DNA of 64,000 bases from positions 62,001-126,000 of the forward strand of contig MU394134.1 of assembly GCA_022578605.1 (NCBI GenBank), read 5' to 3'. The number at the start of each line of letters is the position of its first letter. Position 1 is the stretch's first letter. The stretch comes from Camillea tinctor (Eukaryota; Ascomycota; Sordariomycetes; Xylariales; Xylariaceae). This document shows, piece by piece, positions 11,012 through 22,175 of this stretch. A program made the translations under genes and the position numbers. The notes below the pieces were generated by a model that saw only the letters and a list, made by a program, of their open reading frames with translations, was not told the origin of the DNA and made no database searches.

Positions 11012-13616
11012 TGCTAACCAGTCCCAACTTACTGTAACGGCGTTCGCTGGCTTAATGGCGTTTTCCGGAGAAGAGAGGGGTAAATGGCCAATAGGCATAT
11101 ATCTCCATTGGGGAAACAATAGAAGCTGGGTGAAGTAAAGACTGGGGGGGTATCAAGTTCGTATAGAGAGGCCTTGCATATTTGGCTATGGTTCGGGAGT
11201 CTTCATAGGTTGTTATGAATAATTGACTTGATCACATCGGTATATTTTTACACTGAATCTGATGAGCTATTTGTTGCTATCATTCTGATTATATCTAAGA
11301 TGTATTCACGAATGCACTAGGTCACTAAATACTAAGTACTAAGGATGCTCTCACCGCTCAAATTCCCCCCGAGGGCGCCGGGATGGTTGGGAGCCCAGAA
11401 ATGCATTTCGCCCTTCTCCCACGTCTTTGTTCAGAAAGCTCCCATCTTCATGCTCGTTAGTGCTATGTACTCGTACATCTACAGTTGGGGTAACTCAAGA
11501 TAATAAACCAGTGGTAACTATACCTTGTCCTTGGTTACATAATATAGTACAGCATATCAGCGTTGGATAGATGTTACATTTATATCTCTGGGTACATATT
11601 ATAATGCACCCTTGAAGTTATTAGTCTTATATCATCCATTTTAATCTGTACTACCTATGTACTTAGGTATTTATATTAAGACCTCGAGTTATGCCAGGCT
11701 CATAAAGCGTGTATAGCTTCTTAATGACATAAGGCTAGCAGTCTTCTTCTCGTCTACCTTAACGGTCTCAAGCTCGCTTAGGGTGTTTAAAAACCGACTA
11801 TCGAACCCAGTCAGCCGTTGGCCTCATCCAAAGTCATGGAACACTCGCATACGCCTGCCATGGCGAAGGTGTTTCTACCAAAGACTCGTGCGAAAACTGA
11901 CCAAAAAAAGAACCGGATTATACGCACATTCGTGAACAATATTACATATAATCTTCATAGGCTAATCCTTAGGTCTAATCTTCTGAGCGTTGCTGCTTTT
12001 ATCGGAAAAGAAATTACACATGAACTGAAAAGATGCTGTAGTATGTGGTAAGAGAACAGCAACTAGCTCTCTGTGGGCTCACCATCCTAGGCAGGGTAAA
12101 GAGGTCACTCGTTTTGACAAAAGGTTGAGCATTTTATCTAGAGGGACAGCCCGCCTATCGTCGTGGGGCAGCGGGGAGACCTTGCTAGAAAGGACGAAAA
12201 CACATTTTCACTGGCGTGTTCATGTCATTCATAGCCTATTCACCATTAGTCCCATAGGGGAGTAGGTAGCCTGGCTATCAGGAGACTAATAACTGCTTCA
12301 ATAGTCCGTTAGATTCCTAGTCAAATTGAGTATTAACCTATGCTTCTGTTATCGAACTATGAAACTAAGAGATATATATAATTCATATTAGTCTCGCTCA
12401 TGTACTTGCCTCTAAATTCGACTCTAAGAAGGTATCGAGCTAGAAGACACAAGTTGATAGCAGGGCCAGTGGTATAATTGTCCATGTTGGAATACACAAA
12501 AACCCTTTACTGGATAATGGGAATTATAATGGTGTTGTGTATGATTTTCGAGAAAAGGCAAGTCTATAGATCTCAACACGGGGAATCAAATCTAGGATTC
12601 TGCTAACCAAACTGATTTGATTGCAAGATTGTCGTGTTCCTTTTCTTTCTTCTGTCTATGGTTTAATATGATTTCGTTGAAGATAGTTCGTTTATTAACA
12701 TAAAACCATGGCTGACATTTATTTATTCCTTTTTACGCATATAGAGCAGAGTAGACACCGTGTATGAATCATGTCTACCTATCCAGTTCTTTTTCTCCAA
12801 AAAAGTCCTTATTGGATAATGTAATTGAAGGGCATGAGTATATGAGACTTTCTGATATGGCACTTAATCAGCACCTAATGGATAGGTATTGTGAACTATT
12901 GTTGCCCAATATTGATTAGAGACATGTAAGCACATATAAGAGAGCATCAGCACATCCACTTAGATTTTTTTGACGAGATTTACATCCAAAGGCTTCTAAA
13001 CCATAGAAAATTTCACTATTAGGTCAGATACTATAGCCATACCAACTCACACCCTTGCTTAGATGCAGATACGCAGCATGTCAGCACAGAACGTCACCTT
13101 AGCTGCATAGTCACAGTTACAGACACTATAAACGCAGACTAATGTTGCAATATTTCTCAACCCCTATTGGTTACGGTTAATTTGTCGTGTGAGAACTTAT
13201 GTATGGAGGCGGCCAGTAGATCTATCGAAGCTGTGTCACCATCGCGATGTAGCGTCAATATGTATGCAACCTCAGCTAGACAAAATGTAGGTAAGTATAC
13301 TAAACCAGGTGCATTGTGTAACATGGTAAGCCCGGTAATAGCTTGCTAAGTGTCGAGCGAGTGAGTTATATCGACAGCAGTGACGTGTATTCGTCTTGGA
13401 ATTAAGACTAACCTAAAAGCTGATCTGGGGATGAGCGCTTTTATAACTATCGGAGGACCTACACGCAGACTAGAATAAAGGAGGGGAGCTTATACATGAG
13501 GATCAAATACCCAAAGTACCCCTCCCCCTTTTTTAGTCTTCACTACAATCTGTCCGACTACCAGAGATATATCTCACGACGGAGACAACATACATAAATA
13601 CATACATTCAGCCACC
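11012..13616. other. Gene-poor 2.6-kb spacer
   Basis: AT-rich sequence following AHA1. Only short random frames are present. The last 150 bases contain a C-rich run (13518-13529) and the probable leader of the sulfotransferase-like gene. No RNA gene or repeat family was recognised. Confidence 0.5.
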
Positions 13617-14627
13617 ATGTCGATCTTCCTCCAGCTCCCCAGCCTACCCCTAGACAGCTGGTTCTGGACCATCTTCGAGGACTACCTCTACCGGCTCCCG
13701 GAGCCCCCTCCGCGCGTCCGCACGGAGCCCATGCAAGTCCTCTGCCTGGGCATGAGCCGCACGGGCACCGAGTCGCTGTCGCGCGCGCTCGAGATCCTCG
13801 GCATCCCCACATACCACGGATGGGACGTCCTGCTCGAAGAGCCCACCCGCATGCCCTGCTGGAAGCGGCTGCTGGCGAAGAAGTGGTTCGACGGCGCGCC
13901 GCTCACGGCGCACGACTTCGACCGGCTGCTGGGCCACCGCGCCGCCGTCGCCGACGTCCCGGCTTACGCGTTTGCGCCGGAGCTCATCGCCGCGTACCCC
14001 GACGCCAAGGTGGTGCTCAACCAGCGCCGCGACGCGGACGCCTGGGTGCGCAGCATGGATCGCTCGATTACGCCGCTGCTCGAGGACAGGCTGTTCTACT
14101 TCTCGTCGTGGTTCGAGGCGCGCACGTTCTGGGCGTATCATTATGTTTTCCGCTGGCATACGAATATGATGTACCGCCTGGGGTGCGGGAATTGGGTTAA
14201 GGTGATGAGGAAGAGCGGTCCGTGGATCGTGAGAGGTATGTATGTCTCTGGACTTTATATGCATAGATATGAAAATTGGAACTCGCCGATGCCATTCTTC
14301 ATACTGGGAATATTGGGTGAGCATGGGCATGAGCTGACGCTGCGACCCTGCGCTACAGACCACTGTAACATGGTCCGGGGCTCCGTCCCGCCAGAACGTC
14401 TGCTAGAGTGGACGGTCGAGGACGGCTGGGAGCCGCTGTGTAAGTTCCTCGGCAAGGAGATCCCGGACGAGCCCTTCCCGCACGAGAACGCAACCGGCTC
14501 TCAGTTCGATACCAGAGCGGATAGATTTACGGATGCTACGATGCTCAAGGTCGTTCGAAACTTTGTTATGACGACGGTGGTTACGGGAGGGATGGCCGCG
14601 TGGCTTTGGACTTACTTGCGCAAGTGA
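13617..14627 (+). CDS. Sulfotransferase-family (Sulfotransfer_4-like) P-loop protein with C-terminal membrane anchor
   Basis: Exons 13617-14235 and 14359-14627 give 295 residues. The 123-bp intron (GTATGT donor, GCTGAC branch, CTACAG acceptor) is a multiple of three and has no in-frame stop, so the unspliced frame is also open (336 residues). Removing it restores the family-like junction RDHCNMVRGSVPPERLLEW. Residues 45-53 (GMSRTGTES) match the 5'-phosphosulfate/P-loop. The fungal family is often annotated as NAD-dependent epimerase or P-loop NTPase but belongs to the sulfotransferase fold; substrates are unknown. Residues about 268-293 form a hydrophobic C-terminal segment ending in basic residues, so the protein may be tail-anchored. 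GC content is high at the 5' end. It converges with the pectate lyase. Confidence 0.82.
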   Translation: MSIFLQLPSLPLDSWFWTIFEDYLYRLPEPPPRVRTEPMQVLCLGMSRTGTESLSRALEILGIPTYHGWDVLLEEPTRMPCWKRLLAKKWFDGAPLTAHDFDRLLGHRAAVADVPAYAFAPELIAAYPDAKVVLNQRRDADAWVRSMDRSITPLLEDRLFYFSSWFEARTFWAYHYVFRWHTNMMYRLGCGNWVKVMRKSGPWIVRGMYVSGLYMHRYENWNSPMPFFILGILGEHGHELTLRPCATDHCNMVRGSVPPERLLEWTVEDGWEPLCKFLGKEIPDEPFPHENATGSQFDTRADRFTDATMLKVVRNFVMTTVVTGGMAAWLWTYLRK

Positions 14628-15002
14628 AGCGGGTAGGTGGTAGGTAAGTGGGTAGAAAGGGGCTTATAGTGGGAGAAGTGGTTTGATCTTATATCTTCAC
14701 AAAGGACAAGACGGTGCAGGTTTCATATAACCGAGAAGCTCGATCGGGAATCACGAGATGAGAAGTGGTGATGGGATCTTGAGAAGAAAAAAAGCCGAAT
14801 TTCATATATATACGAATCAATTGCTAATTAGCAGATTTACAAGAAAGTAAAATCTAGATACTATATGTACATGAGACTCTTCTAACCTATGTAGCCTCAA
14901 ATCACCCTATTTTTTAGAAGGAAGTGGTATCAAGATGAATATAATGGTGTCACCCCTAGATGAGTAACTGCATCTCTATCGTCTGCGATGCTTCGGGTGT
15001 CC
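14628..15002. other. Convergent 3' spacer
   Basis: 375 bp between two convergent genes. AT-rich, probably holding both 3' untranslated regions; nothing else seen. Confidence 0.6.
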
Positions 15003-15934
15003 TTACGACTGAGTGATATCACTCTCCGAGTACTTGCAGAATTCGGACGGGCCAGAGCCGTTCTCGGTCGGCTCGTCACCGCTGTCGTTTCCGGTGAAGG
15101 TGACACAGATTTCTTTGACGCTGGTGGCAGTGATGCCAGTAAGGGTGCAAGTATCACCGAAGTTCGAGTTGATGCCGCAGAGCATCGAGCCGGAACTAGC
15201 AGTGATGTCGTTGAGCACGACGTGGCGCTCAGACTGAGTCTTGCAGTTTCCGCAGCTGCGGTAGAGCTTGCCGAAGTCATCGACCTCGAACCCGCTGACG
15301 CTTAGGGTGCCACCGCCGTTGTGCTGTTTTATAGTTAGTACTGGGAGGACTGAACATGAATCAATCAACACTCTGGATAGATACTACGTACCTGTAGGAC
15401 TTTGTCTTGGGCACCAAAAGCACCTCCTCCTTCGATATTGGTCGTGGCTCCGGCATCTTGCTTCTTGATCGTGAAGGCCTAGGTTACATTACAATGTTAG
15501 TATCAAGATGATGTCAACTATGGCTAGCGGTAATACAGAGGTAGTAGACTCACATCTTCGCAAACAGCCGACCACCAGACGTTCTTTAGAGTACAGGCAC
15601 CCTGGCAATGAATACCCTCGATCTGGTTGGGTCCGATAATGACGTTGGACAACTCTCCGCCCTCCTCTATTTGGAAAACTGCATCCGAGTCGCCTCCTTC
15701 GCTCTGGCCAGTGCAGCTGACGCCCCGGTCGAACATAACCATGCCGCCATCGAACGGCTGGCCAGCAACGATAGTCTTGGGTTCCTGAAGCACTGAGCTA
15801 CCAGACGAGGCGGGTAGACCACTAGCAGCGCGAGCTTTGAGGGCAGGGGCTGGGGTGACGCGAGGGGCGACGGGCATCACAAAGGCAGAGGTGCCCAGGG
15901 CCAAAGCAGAAACAACAACGAAAGAAGAATGCAT
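15003..15934 (-). CDS. Secreted pectate lyase, polysaccharide lyase family 3
   Basis: Three exons: 15934-15554, 15478-15392 and 15323-15003. The introns of 75 and 68 bp (donors GTGAGT and GTACGT, TACTAAC branch in the second) are phase 0. The product is 262 residues, the usual size for family PL3. The N-terminus [20 protein letters not shown] is a signal peptide. An Ala/Pro-rich linker follows, then the catalytic right-handed beta-helix from about residue 45. PL3-type features include [36 protein letters not shown] and several cysteines (e.g. CGNC) typical of the disulphide-rich fold. The enzyme cleaves polygalacturonate by calcium-dependent beta-elimination, so it acts outside the cell on plant cell walls. 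It suggests a plant-associated or litter-degrading lifestyle. Confidence 0.93.
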
Positions 15935-18900
15935 TTTGGGTGTTAGGTGATAATATGTTATGTTATTTGAGGTAAGGGTATGGAATGAATGTTCTGAGCA
16001 CGGCTTAATAGCGAATGGCTGAAGCTCGATAGATATTGATATATATACAATGAGAGAGAGGTAAGGTGCAGGGCTGTTGTGATGATGTCAAGGGAAAAGA
16101 AACTACACATTGAAGAGGGATGTGAAGCTATCTTTATAACCCTCTTCTCTCCATCATATAGGTTAGTCTAGTGTAACTCCTATTTCATATCCCCAGAATC
16201 AAACTCACGCGGCTTCCCTGCTTCGATGCTACCTAAGCCCGTCACTGAGGCAAGCATATAGTAGACACAGCCTAGTTAGTACGTCTCAAGCCATCGATAG
16301 CTTCCTCGTGGTCCTAACAGTCCCTGTCCCCTTCCCCAGCTTTGATTTTCCACAAACCAAGTCGCCCGACGGCCGGTCTCTTCGGGGTAGGTGGGCGGAC
16401 TCTATCCTGGACATCGCCCGTCCCGAATTAATTAAGCTCAGCCCGATCGAGAGATAGGCTCAGCTCCCATGGGTGATTCGTATCAGGCGAAACCAGAGTC
16501 CCTTCACTCAACATCAGTCGAGCCAAGGCCAGCAAAGGCTCCGTTCCCACTATCTCAGAGGGCATCTGCCATAACGGCGTTGACCACCCCCTTCCCCCCG
16601 ACTGCCGATCTTGATGTTAGGCACCGCCTTGGAATTTCCGAAGGGGAAGGAGACCCCTGTGATAACTAGCATATGTATGTATAACATGCTGTTTCAACGG
16701 GGACATGTCCCCGGTTTTTTCACCACTTCTGAAGCGTTGCCAAGGAGCCGTTGCGAGCAAAGATCTACCGACTCGTGGTCCCTAGGGTATAATAGCACGA
16801 TTACGACAGCTCGACCGACATCGTGCTATCTCTGGGTCACTAAAGTTTGGTCTCAAATCTTAAGGTGGACGGAGAAATAGAGAGGAAGAGAGAGGATATC
16901 TGATAAAAAACAATCTTCTGAGCCGCTTACTACTACTATTATTACATGGGGAGGAGCGGAGCGGCGCGGCGCGGCGGCAGTTCAAACCATACCGTTCGGG
17001 ACAGGAGCTACTGTATGCGGGTCAGCAACCTCGCCATGTGGCTGTCTTGCCACCCCAATCTATATATCTGAAAATAGCTAACCTAAGAAACAAGATGTGA
17101 AGCTCTCGGCAAGACCGTTTAGGTTACTTACTTAACTTATTACACTATATCCTCAGTTTAACAAAGATAACTTTTTTTGTTATTGTTGTTGCCTATTATT
17201 AGTGAAATCTTGATTCATCTTAGTTTCAAAATTTCACTATTCTCTTTACCTATAATATCGTCGACTAATTAGGTAGACTATATTAATGTAAACTAGGTTG
17301 TTGAATATGTAGTCAATGCAAAGCGTATACTAAACTCAGTATATATTCGTTTCTTTTTCTTGTGTAATGTTATGCACCAATCATCGAGTTTCCCGAACTC
17401 ATGACTTACCAAGTGTAATGATTTATCTGGCTTGAGCAGGTAGTATATGATAAAATATACCTAGGCGGTATACATGTAACCCTAGTTCTTCCTCTTGAAT
17501 ACAATACTTTCTAATATAGGACCTACCGGGGGCCCGCTTCTCGGACACTGTCAACTCCCGAAATGTCCGCGTTATTTATCTCGCCCTCCGGTGAATATTG
17601 TTGCGATGGCCGCAGCCCGCCCTTGTTCTTCAACATCCGCATTTAACTACTATAACTTTAACATAAGTTCCATGCGTTGCGTTGCGTTTCTCCCCGCCTG
17701 TTCTCGTTTTCGTTGAAACGTGTGTAAGGGTATTCACCTGGCCTAACCTAACCTTGGTGAACCTGCCCGGCGATCACTCGAAGGCCAAGAATACCTATAA
17801 GCATTTAATTAGAACAACGACGCACAGGGGGGAGAAATTCCATCCTTCGACTGCAAAGCCCTCAAACAAGCATAGGTCGTGGCTGGGCGTTAAAGCAAAG
17901 CAGAGTATTTTGTCAAGATGGGGTTATGAGTTGCGAAGAAATCCATGCTGGTGTAAGTAGGTGAGGTTATTAGACGAAGACGGAGAGAATCAGGAAAAAG
18001 AGCATCAAACTCCAAGAATTACCGCTCAGCCTTCATCACCGAGCATGCCGAGATAGTCTTTTGTTATTTTCTTATTAACTCATTCAACAGGGCTGGAAAG
18101 GGAAAAATCGCAGCACTTCGCCACGAAAGAGAACCTCGCGGATCAAGTAATTAATCGGCCTGAACACCGCGCGCTGCCCCCCTTAGGCTTGCGCGGCCTC
18201 GTCCTCGTTCTCGCGAGATATGGCTACGTAAGAACTACTGACCAGAAGGAGACCGTTCGTTGATTGATAATCCGCGGATCACTTGGATAATGAGATATAT
18301 TAATTTGTCGTCTGGGCACGCTTATCTGTAGGAGTCATTGGTGCCTATGGCGGCGTCGAGAAGGTGTAGTGTATGATGAAGGGTTCGAAGTGTGATAGAG
18401 TCTAACTATAGTGACATAACTGTCTTCATAGTTAAATATTCAAACAGGAGAGTTGACAAGCGTATTGGGCATAAAGATTTAGGTGTCTACCTAAGTCTAA
18501 TTCAAGGGGACTGCTTGACATGCTCTAATATATTAACATACTTCTACTGACCAGCCGAAGAGACTATGGTAATAATGGATAGCGATTCAGAGTGCCTTGA
18601 CAAATACCCTCGGTTTATTTAGAAGATGGTTTGGTTCAAGAGAAATGTCGAATAGGAACCTAGGTTAGGCGAATTACTTACATGTCGCATATGCCTTAAT
18701 AGAACTATAACTAACTATGGCGCATCATTGCCCTCTAATAAGGAGCCATCTCTATATTTTCAAGAGTAAAGTGAATCCTGCTGCATACTGCCTTGAGTAG
18801 GTAGTTCGACACGCGGCAACTCATGTTGATACTTGTTTTTATTCACTTGACTCTGTTCAACGTTATTCATGATGCGCTATGGATATATTTGACGACGCAA

Positions 18901-19311
18901 TGCTCGACAACTCCGGAATCGAGGCTTTAAAGAAATCTTTAGTCTTGACGCTAATGGGCGACTCTTTAAGTTCGAGAAATTACCATCATGCTTTATGAAT
19001 GACCCTTTATCTCTTTTGTAACCTCTAGAGAGGAGCAGACACAGTTGTACCGTGGGGTGTTTAGACTCGGACCTCAGTACCCGGCCATATATATATATTT
19101 ATATATAAGTCAATGGTAATGGTGTGAGCTTCAGTCTTTGGGGCCTCCCCAACCCCAGCTATTCTGAGGTTCGAGATGGCTGTTTGTTTGATCTGTCGCA
19201 TAGGTGATTCGTGGTTATGGGTATCATGCGACAGCTCATGGTGTAATCCTCAATGCGCAGAGAGACAACGATATATTTTGTGCTTCTCCTTGCTGGATTG
19301 CTTGTTTGCTA
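15935..19311. other. Gene-poor 3.4-kb spacer
   Basis: The first 250 bases upstream of the pectate lyase ATG are probably its promoter; a TATATATC-like string on its sense strand lies near 16033-16046. The rest is AT-rich with scattered short frames. A short GC-rich simple run (CGGAGCGGCGCGGCG type) lies near 16956-16977, and one ACCTAGGT at 18658-18665. No gene is supported. Confidence 0.5.
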
Positions 19312-19635
19312 TTACTGCTTCCCGTCTTGGGTGTACTCGAGGGGGAGGTCCATGCCGACTCTCCTGGCTGTGAGCCTTACACGTTCCTCTTCGTCCATAT
19401 TCATTCCAGGGTTGTAGCGATCGACGAGGGTGATGTATTGGCGCTGGGCTTTGAGGTACTGTAGTAATTGGTGGGCTTGAGCGACAGCGTGTTCGTGGTC
19501 GGCATCGTTAGAGAAGCTCTGTCGCAAACGTTGGTGAAGAGGCGAACGGGCATGGGAAGCGGCTAGTGGGCGGGGAGGAAGTTCTCGGAGTAGCGAGCGA
19601 TAGAGGGACCGCAGGTTCTGAGCTGGGTTGGACAT
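19312..19635 (-). CDS. fmc1: Fmc1-like LYR protein, F1-ATP synthase assembly factor
   Basis: Intronless, 107 residues. The N-terminal LRSLYRSLLRELP contains the Leu-Tyr-Arg motif at residues 11-13, the hallmark of the LYR family, followed by LRQSF. The C-terminal MDEEERVRLTARRVGMDLP is the signature of fungal Fmc1 proteins. Fmc1 acts in the mitochondrial matrix, where it stabilises the chaperone Atp12 needed to assemble the alpha-beta hexamer of F1-ATPase. Length agrees with filamentous-fungal homologues. The gene is divergent from MRX8, another mitochondrial protein gene, with 503 bp between the start codons. Its sense-strand upstream region (about 19677-19736) is a CT/TTC-rich tract. Confidence 0.9.
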   Translation of the reverse strand: MSNPAQNLRSLYRSLLRELPPRPLAASHARSPLHQRLRQSFSNDADHEHAVAQAHQLLQYLKAQRQYITLVDRYNPGMNMDEEERVRLTARRVGMDLPLEYTQDGKQ

Positions 19636-20138
19636 CTTGCCTTGATTTGCCTTGATTTGCGGGTTGAAAGAATATATGAAGGGAGAGAAGAAGAAGAAGA
19701 GGAAGAAGAAGAGGAAGATGACGATGATGAAAAAGATTGAAGTACCTAAGTACCTATAGGTTCAGGTTAATTGGAACAATTGGAACCGACCTGCAAAAGA
19801 TAACCTTAATAAGTGAGCAGGAGGAACTTATCAGAAGGATAAGATAAGATAAGACCAAGCTCATCCCACCATGAAGACCCACATTAACTAAAGAATTTCT
19901 AATGTCGCCCGCCAAAGATTCCCGCAATACGGATTGGTTTAACCTTTTTTTTTCTTTTTCTTTTTCTTAAATTCTTTTTTTTACTACCGAGAATATTTTC
20001 CTTTCCTTTTCTTTTCTCGAATTGAATCGCATTGACGCGAGTTCATGACTTACTTAAATTAAGGAAAGGAAGAATATAACAAGAATGGTCTATAAGAAAA
20101 ATATCTGAATTCGTTCCGTTCCCAATTCGCATTGCGCA
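19636..20138. promoter_or_regulatory. Shared divergent promoter region of FMC1 and MRX8
   Basis: 503 bp between two outward-facing start codons. It has mirror-image polypurine/polypyrimidine arms: GA-rich on + at about 19677-19736 (pyrimidine-rich for FMC1) and T/C-rich on + at about 19944-20022 (pyrimidine-rich for MRX8). A tandem CCTTGATTTG pair lies at about 19640-19659, next to the FMC1 start. A single bidirectional control region for two mitochondrial assembly genes is inferred. Confidence 0.55.
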
Positions 20139-22175
20139 ATGGCGACAACTACCAAACAAATCCAGACCTTCTTAGCCATGCCCGCTTCGCTGCGCCCCTT
20201 TCTCTTGAGAACAGCGTCAACATCACTACCGCGATCCCAGGTACAAGCACGAGCATCTCGCAGCTTGAACTTGCGCCCCTTCTCAACCTCCCTTACCCAT
20301 CGTTACGCCGCATCCAAGGCTCCCACCGTCGCCGCCCTCGTCATCCCCGAATTTCGAACATCCCCCTTGACCGAAATCACCCCTGGAGATCTATTCACTT
20401 CCTCATCTCTGCCCTCGTCCTCAGCAGACGAAACCCTCGAAGATGGCCTCGCCAAGTTGTTCACCAGGAACCCCGCCGTCTTCGCTCACGGAGGCTCCGA
20501 CTTCTACGAGCTGAAGATGAATACTCGCGTGCCTGAGGTCTGTATTCTCGGCCGTTCTAACGTCGGCAAGTCGTCTTTTGTCAACGCCCTCGCGAGTCGC
20601 CAGTCCAACACGTTGGCCTTTGTGAGCAGTAAGGCCGGCCGTACTAGGTCGATCAATTCCTATGGATTTGGCCCTGCTCCCCTGACTAGAGACCTCGTCG
20701 GCCAGGCCGCCAAGTACAAGGGCAAGGAGGACATACCCACTCACGCATTCCATCTGGTCGACATGCCCGGCTACGGCCATGCCTCATTGCAGGAATGGGG
20801 TCACAATATTGGCTTGTATCTGGGCAAGCGAACTAGCGTGAAGGGTGCTATTATCCTCATCGATGCCGAGGTTGGCCCCAAGGCCTCTGACTTCAATCTA
20901 CTCGAGCTTCTCAGTGTTGCCCAGTTGAGAACCACCATCGTGCTCACCAAGGCCGACAAGGTTAAGAGTGGGCTCCAAGGCTTGCGTGAGACCTGTGGGA
21001 AGATATGGGAGGGCATCCAGGACATTGAACACAAACATTCCGACAAGGTTTGGGATTGGGACAAGGAGATATTCATCACTGCCGTCGGCGCTAAGGATCA
21101 TTCCGTCGTGAGTTCAACTATAACTACCGCCAGGTTAGCCGTAGCCCGTCTAGCTGGTCTTGTGAACGACAATCATCCCAAGCCCAAGAGAGACCAGAAG
21201 TGGACCGGCAAGCTTGTCTCCTTTGACGATCTACTATGGGCGCCTAGCAAGGGAACCAATAACCATGTGGCCTCTCCTAGTACTACGGGTTCTGCCCGAG
21301 GTGATGGGAGCTCAACCAAAGTCAACTTTTCTGTCGCAGATCTACCACGTATTGGCTCGGCGCCGTTTAGTACTATAAGCCTAGGAAGATCTCCTTCAAT
21401 GCAGTACGCGAGAGCATTCCATACCACAGCCTCCCGCAAATACGCACTCAAGCAGAAATCCGATCGTAACTACGGGGAACTGCAAAGCCTCATCAACGAC
21501 TTCACGCGGAGCTTGCGACCTAACAACACGCCGCGAGATGCCGTGCGACGGGAGCAACAAAACCGCGAACGTCAGGCCCCCAAATCCAAACCAAGCATGA
21601 TCCGTAACATCGAGCGGCGTGAGGCCGAGCGCTTGAGACAGCGCTTCCCCGAGGAAACCTTGCGCACCCAGGCCGTGCACGAACGACGCCTGATCGAGGA
21701 GGTCCGCCGCGGAGAACAGCAACGGCAGAAGGAGGCCGAGAGGTCAGCCCTCAAGGCGGCCGCGCTGGACGACTGGCCTGAGCCCCCACCCAAGACTCAA
21801 GCCTATGCTAAGTCAAGCTCGCTTGACAACTGGTCCGTCGCTCCCCCGCCCCTAACTAAGGCCACGGCCAAGGGCAAGGGTGGCAAGTCCAAGGCTGTCC
21901 CCGTCAAGGGTGTCAAGGGCAACAGCGAGGTGATGGACCCCGACAGCTTCCACACCCTGTTCAGCCTCGGCGATGCCGCTCTGGAAAAATCATCCGGGAG
22001 CAAGAAAGGGAAGAAGAAGAAGGGATCGCGAGGGGGATCGCGAGGAGGATCGCGGAACGACGGGGGCAAGAAAAAGAAGCCCGAGCCTCCGCTAGACCCG
22101 TTTGCCGCTGTGTTTGCCAAGAATGTCGTTACAGCTGACAAGAAAAAGAGGCCCACCGGCGTTGTTTCTTTCTAA
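20139..22175 (+). CDS. mrx8: Mitochondrial EngB/YihA-type GTPase (Mrx8-like) with long basic C-terminal extension
   Basis: Intronless, 678 residues. The Arg/Ser-rich N-terminus containing LRPFSTSLTHRYA looks like a mitochondrial presequence. A TRAFAC-class EngB domain spans about residues 128-345: G1 GRSNVGKSS at 138-146, G3 DMPGYG at 208-213, G4 TKAD at 270-273. EngB/YihA GTPases assist large ribosomal subunit assembly; the yeast relative Mrx8 works with the mitochondrial ribosome/expressome. From about residue 360 the protein carries a 310-residue extension absent from bacterial EngB: a second presequence-like string at 421-435 (MQYARAFHTTASRKY), a charged helical region, then Lys/Gly-rich tails with (RGGS) repeats. 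An upstream, overlapping ATG in another frame at 20132 is ignored because the GTPase frame begins with a good presequence. Its promoter is shared with FMC1. Confidence 0.92.
   Translation: MATTTKQIQTFLAMPASLRPFLLRTASTSLPRSQVQARASRSLNLRPFSTSLTHRYAASKAPTVAALVIPEFRTSPLTEITPGDLFTSSSLPSSSADETLEDGLAKLFTRNPAVFAHGGSDFYELKMNTRVPEVCILGRSNVGKSSFVNALASRQSNTLAFVSSKAGRTRSINSYGFGPAPLTRDLVGQAAKYKGKEDIPTHAFHLVDMPGYGHASLQEWGHNIGLYLGKRTSVKGAIILIDAEVGPKASDFNLLELLSVAQLRTTIVLTKADKVKSGLQGLRETCGKIWEGIQDIEHKHSDKVWDWDKEIFITAVGAKDHSVVSSTITTARLAVARLAGLVNDNHPKPKRDQKWTGKLVSFDDLLWAPSKGTNNHVASPSTTGSARGDGSSTKVNFSVADLPRIGSAPFSTISLGRSPSMQYARAFHTTASRKYALKQKSDRNYGELQSLINDFTRSLRPNNTPRDAVRREQQNRERQAPKSKPSMIRNIERREAERLRQRFPEETLRTQAVHERRLIEEVRRGEQQRQKEAERSALKAAALDDWPEPPPKTQAYAKSSSLDNWSVAPPPLTKATAKGKGGKSKAVPVKGVKGNSEVMDPDSFHTLFSLGDAALEKSSGSKKGKKKKGSRGGSRGGSRNDGGKKKKPEPPLDPFAAVFAKNVVTADKKKRPTGVVSF

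Noticed and set aside
16469..16880. Two overlapping + strand frames
   Set aside because: Short, no motif, no splice continuity, within gene-poor DNA.
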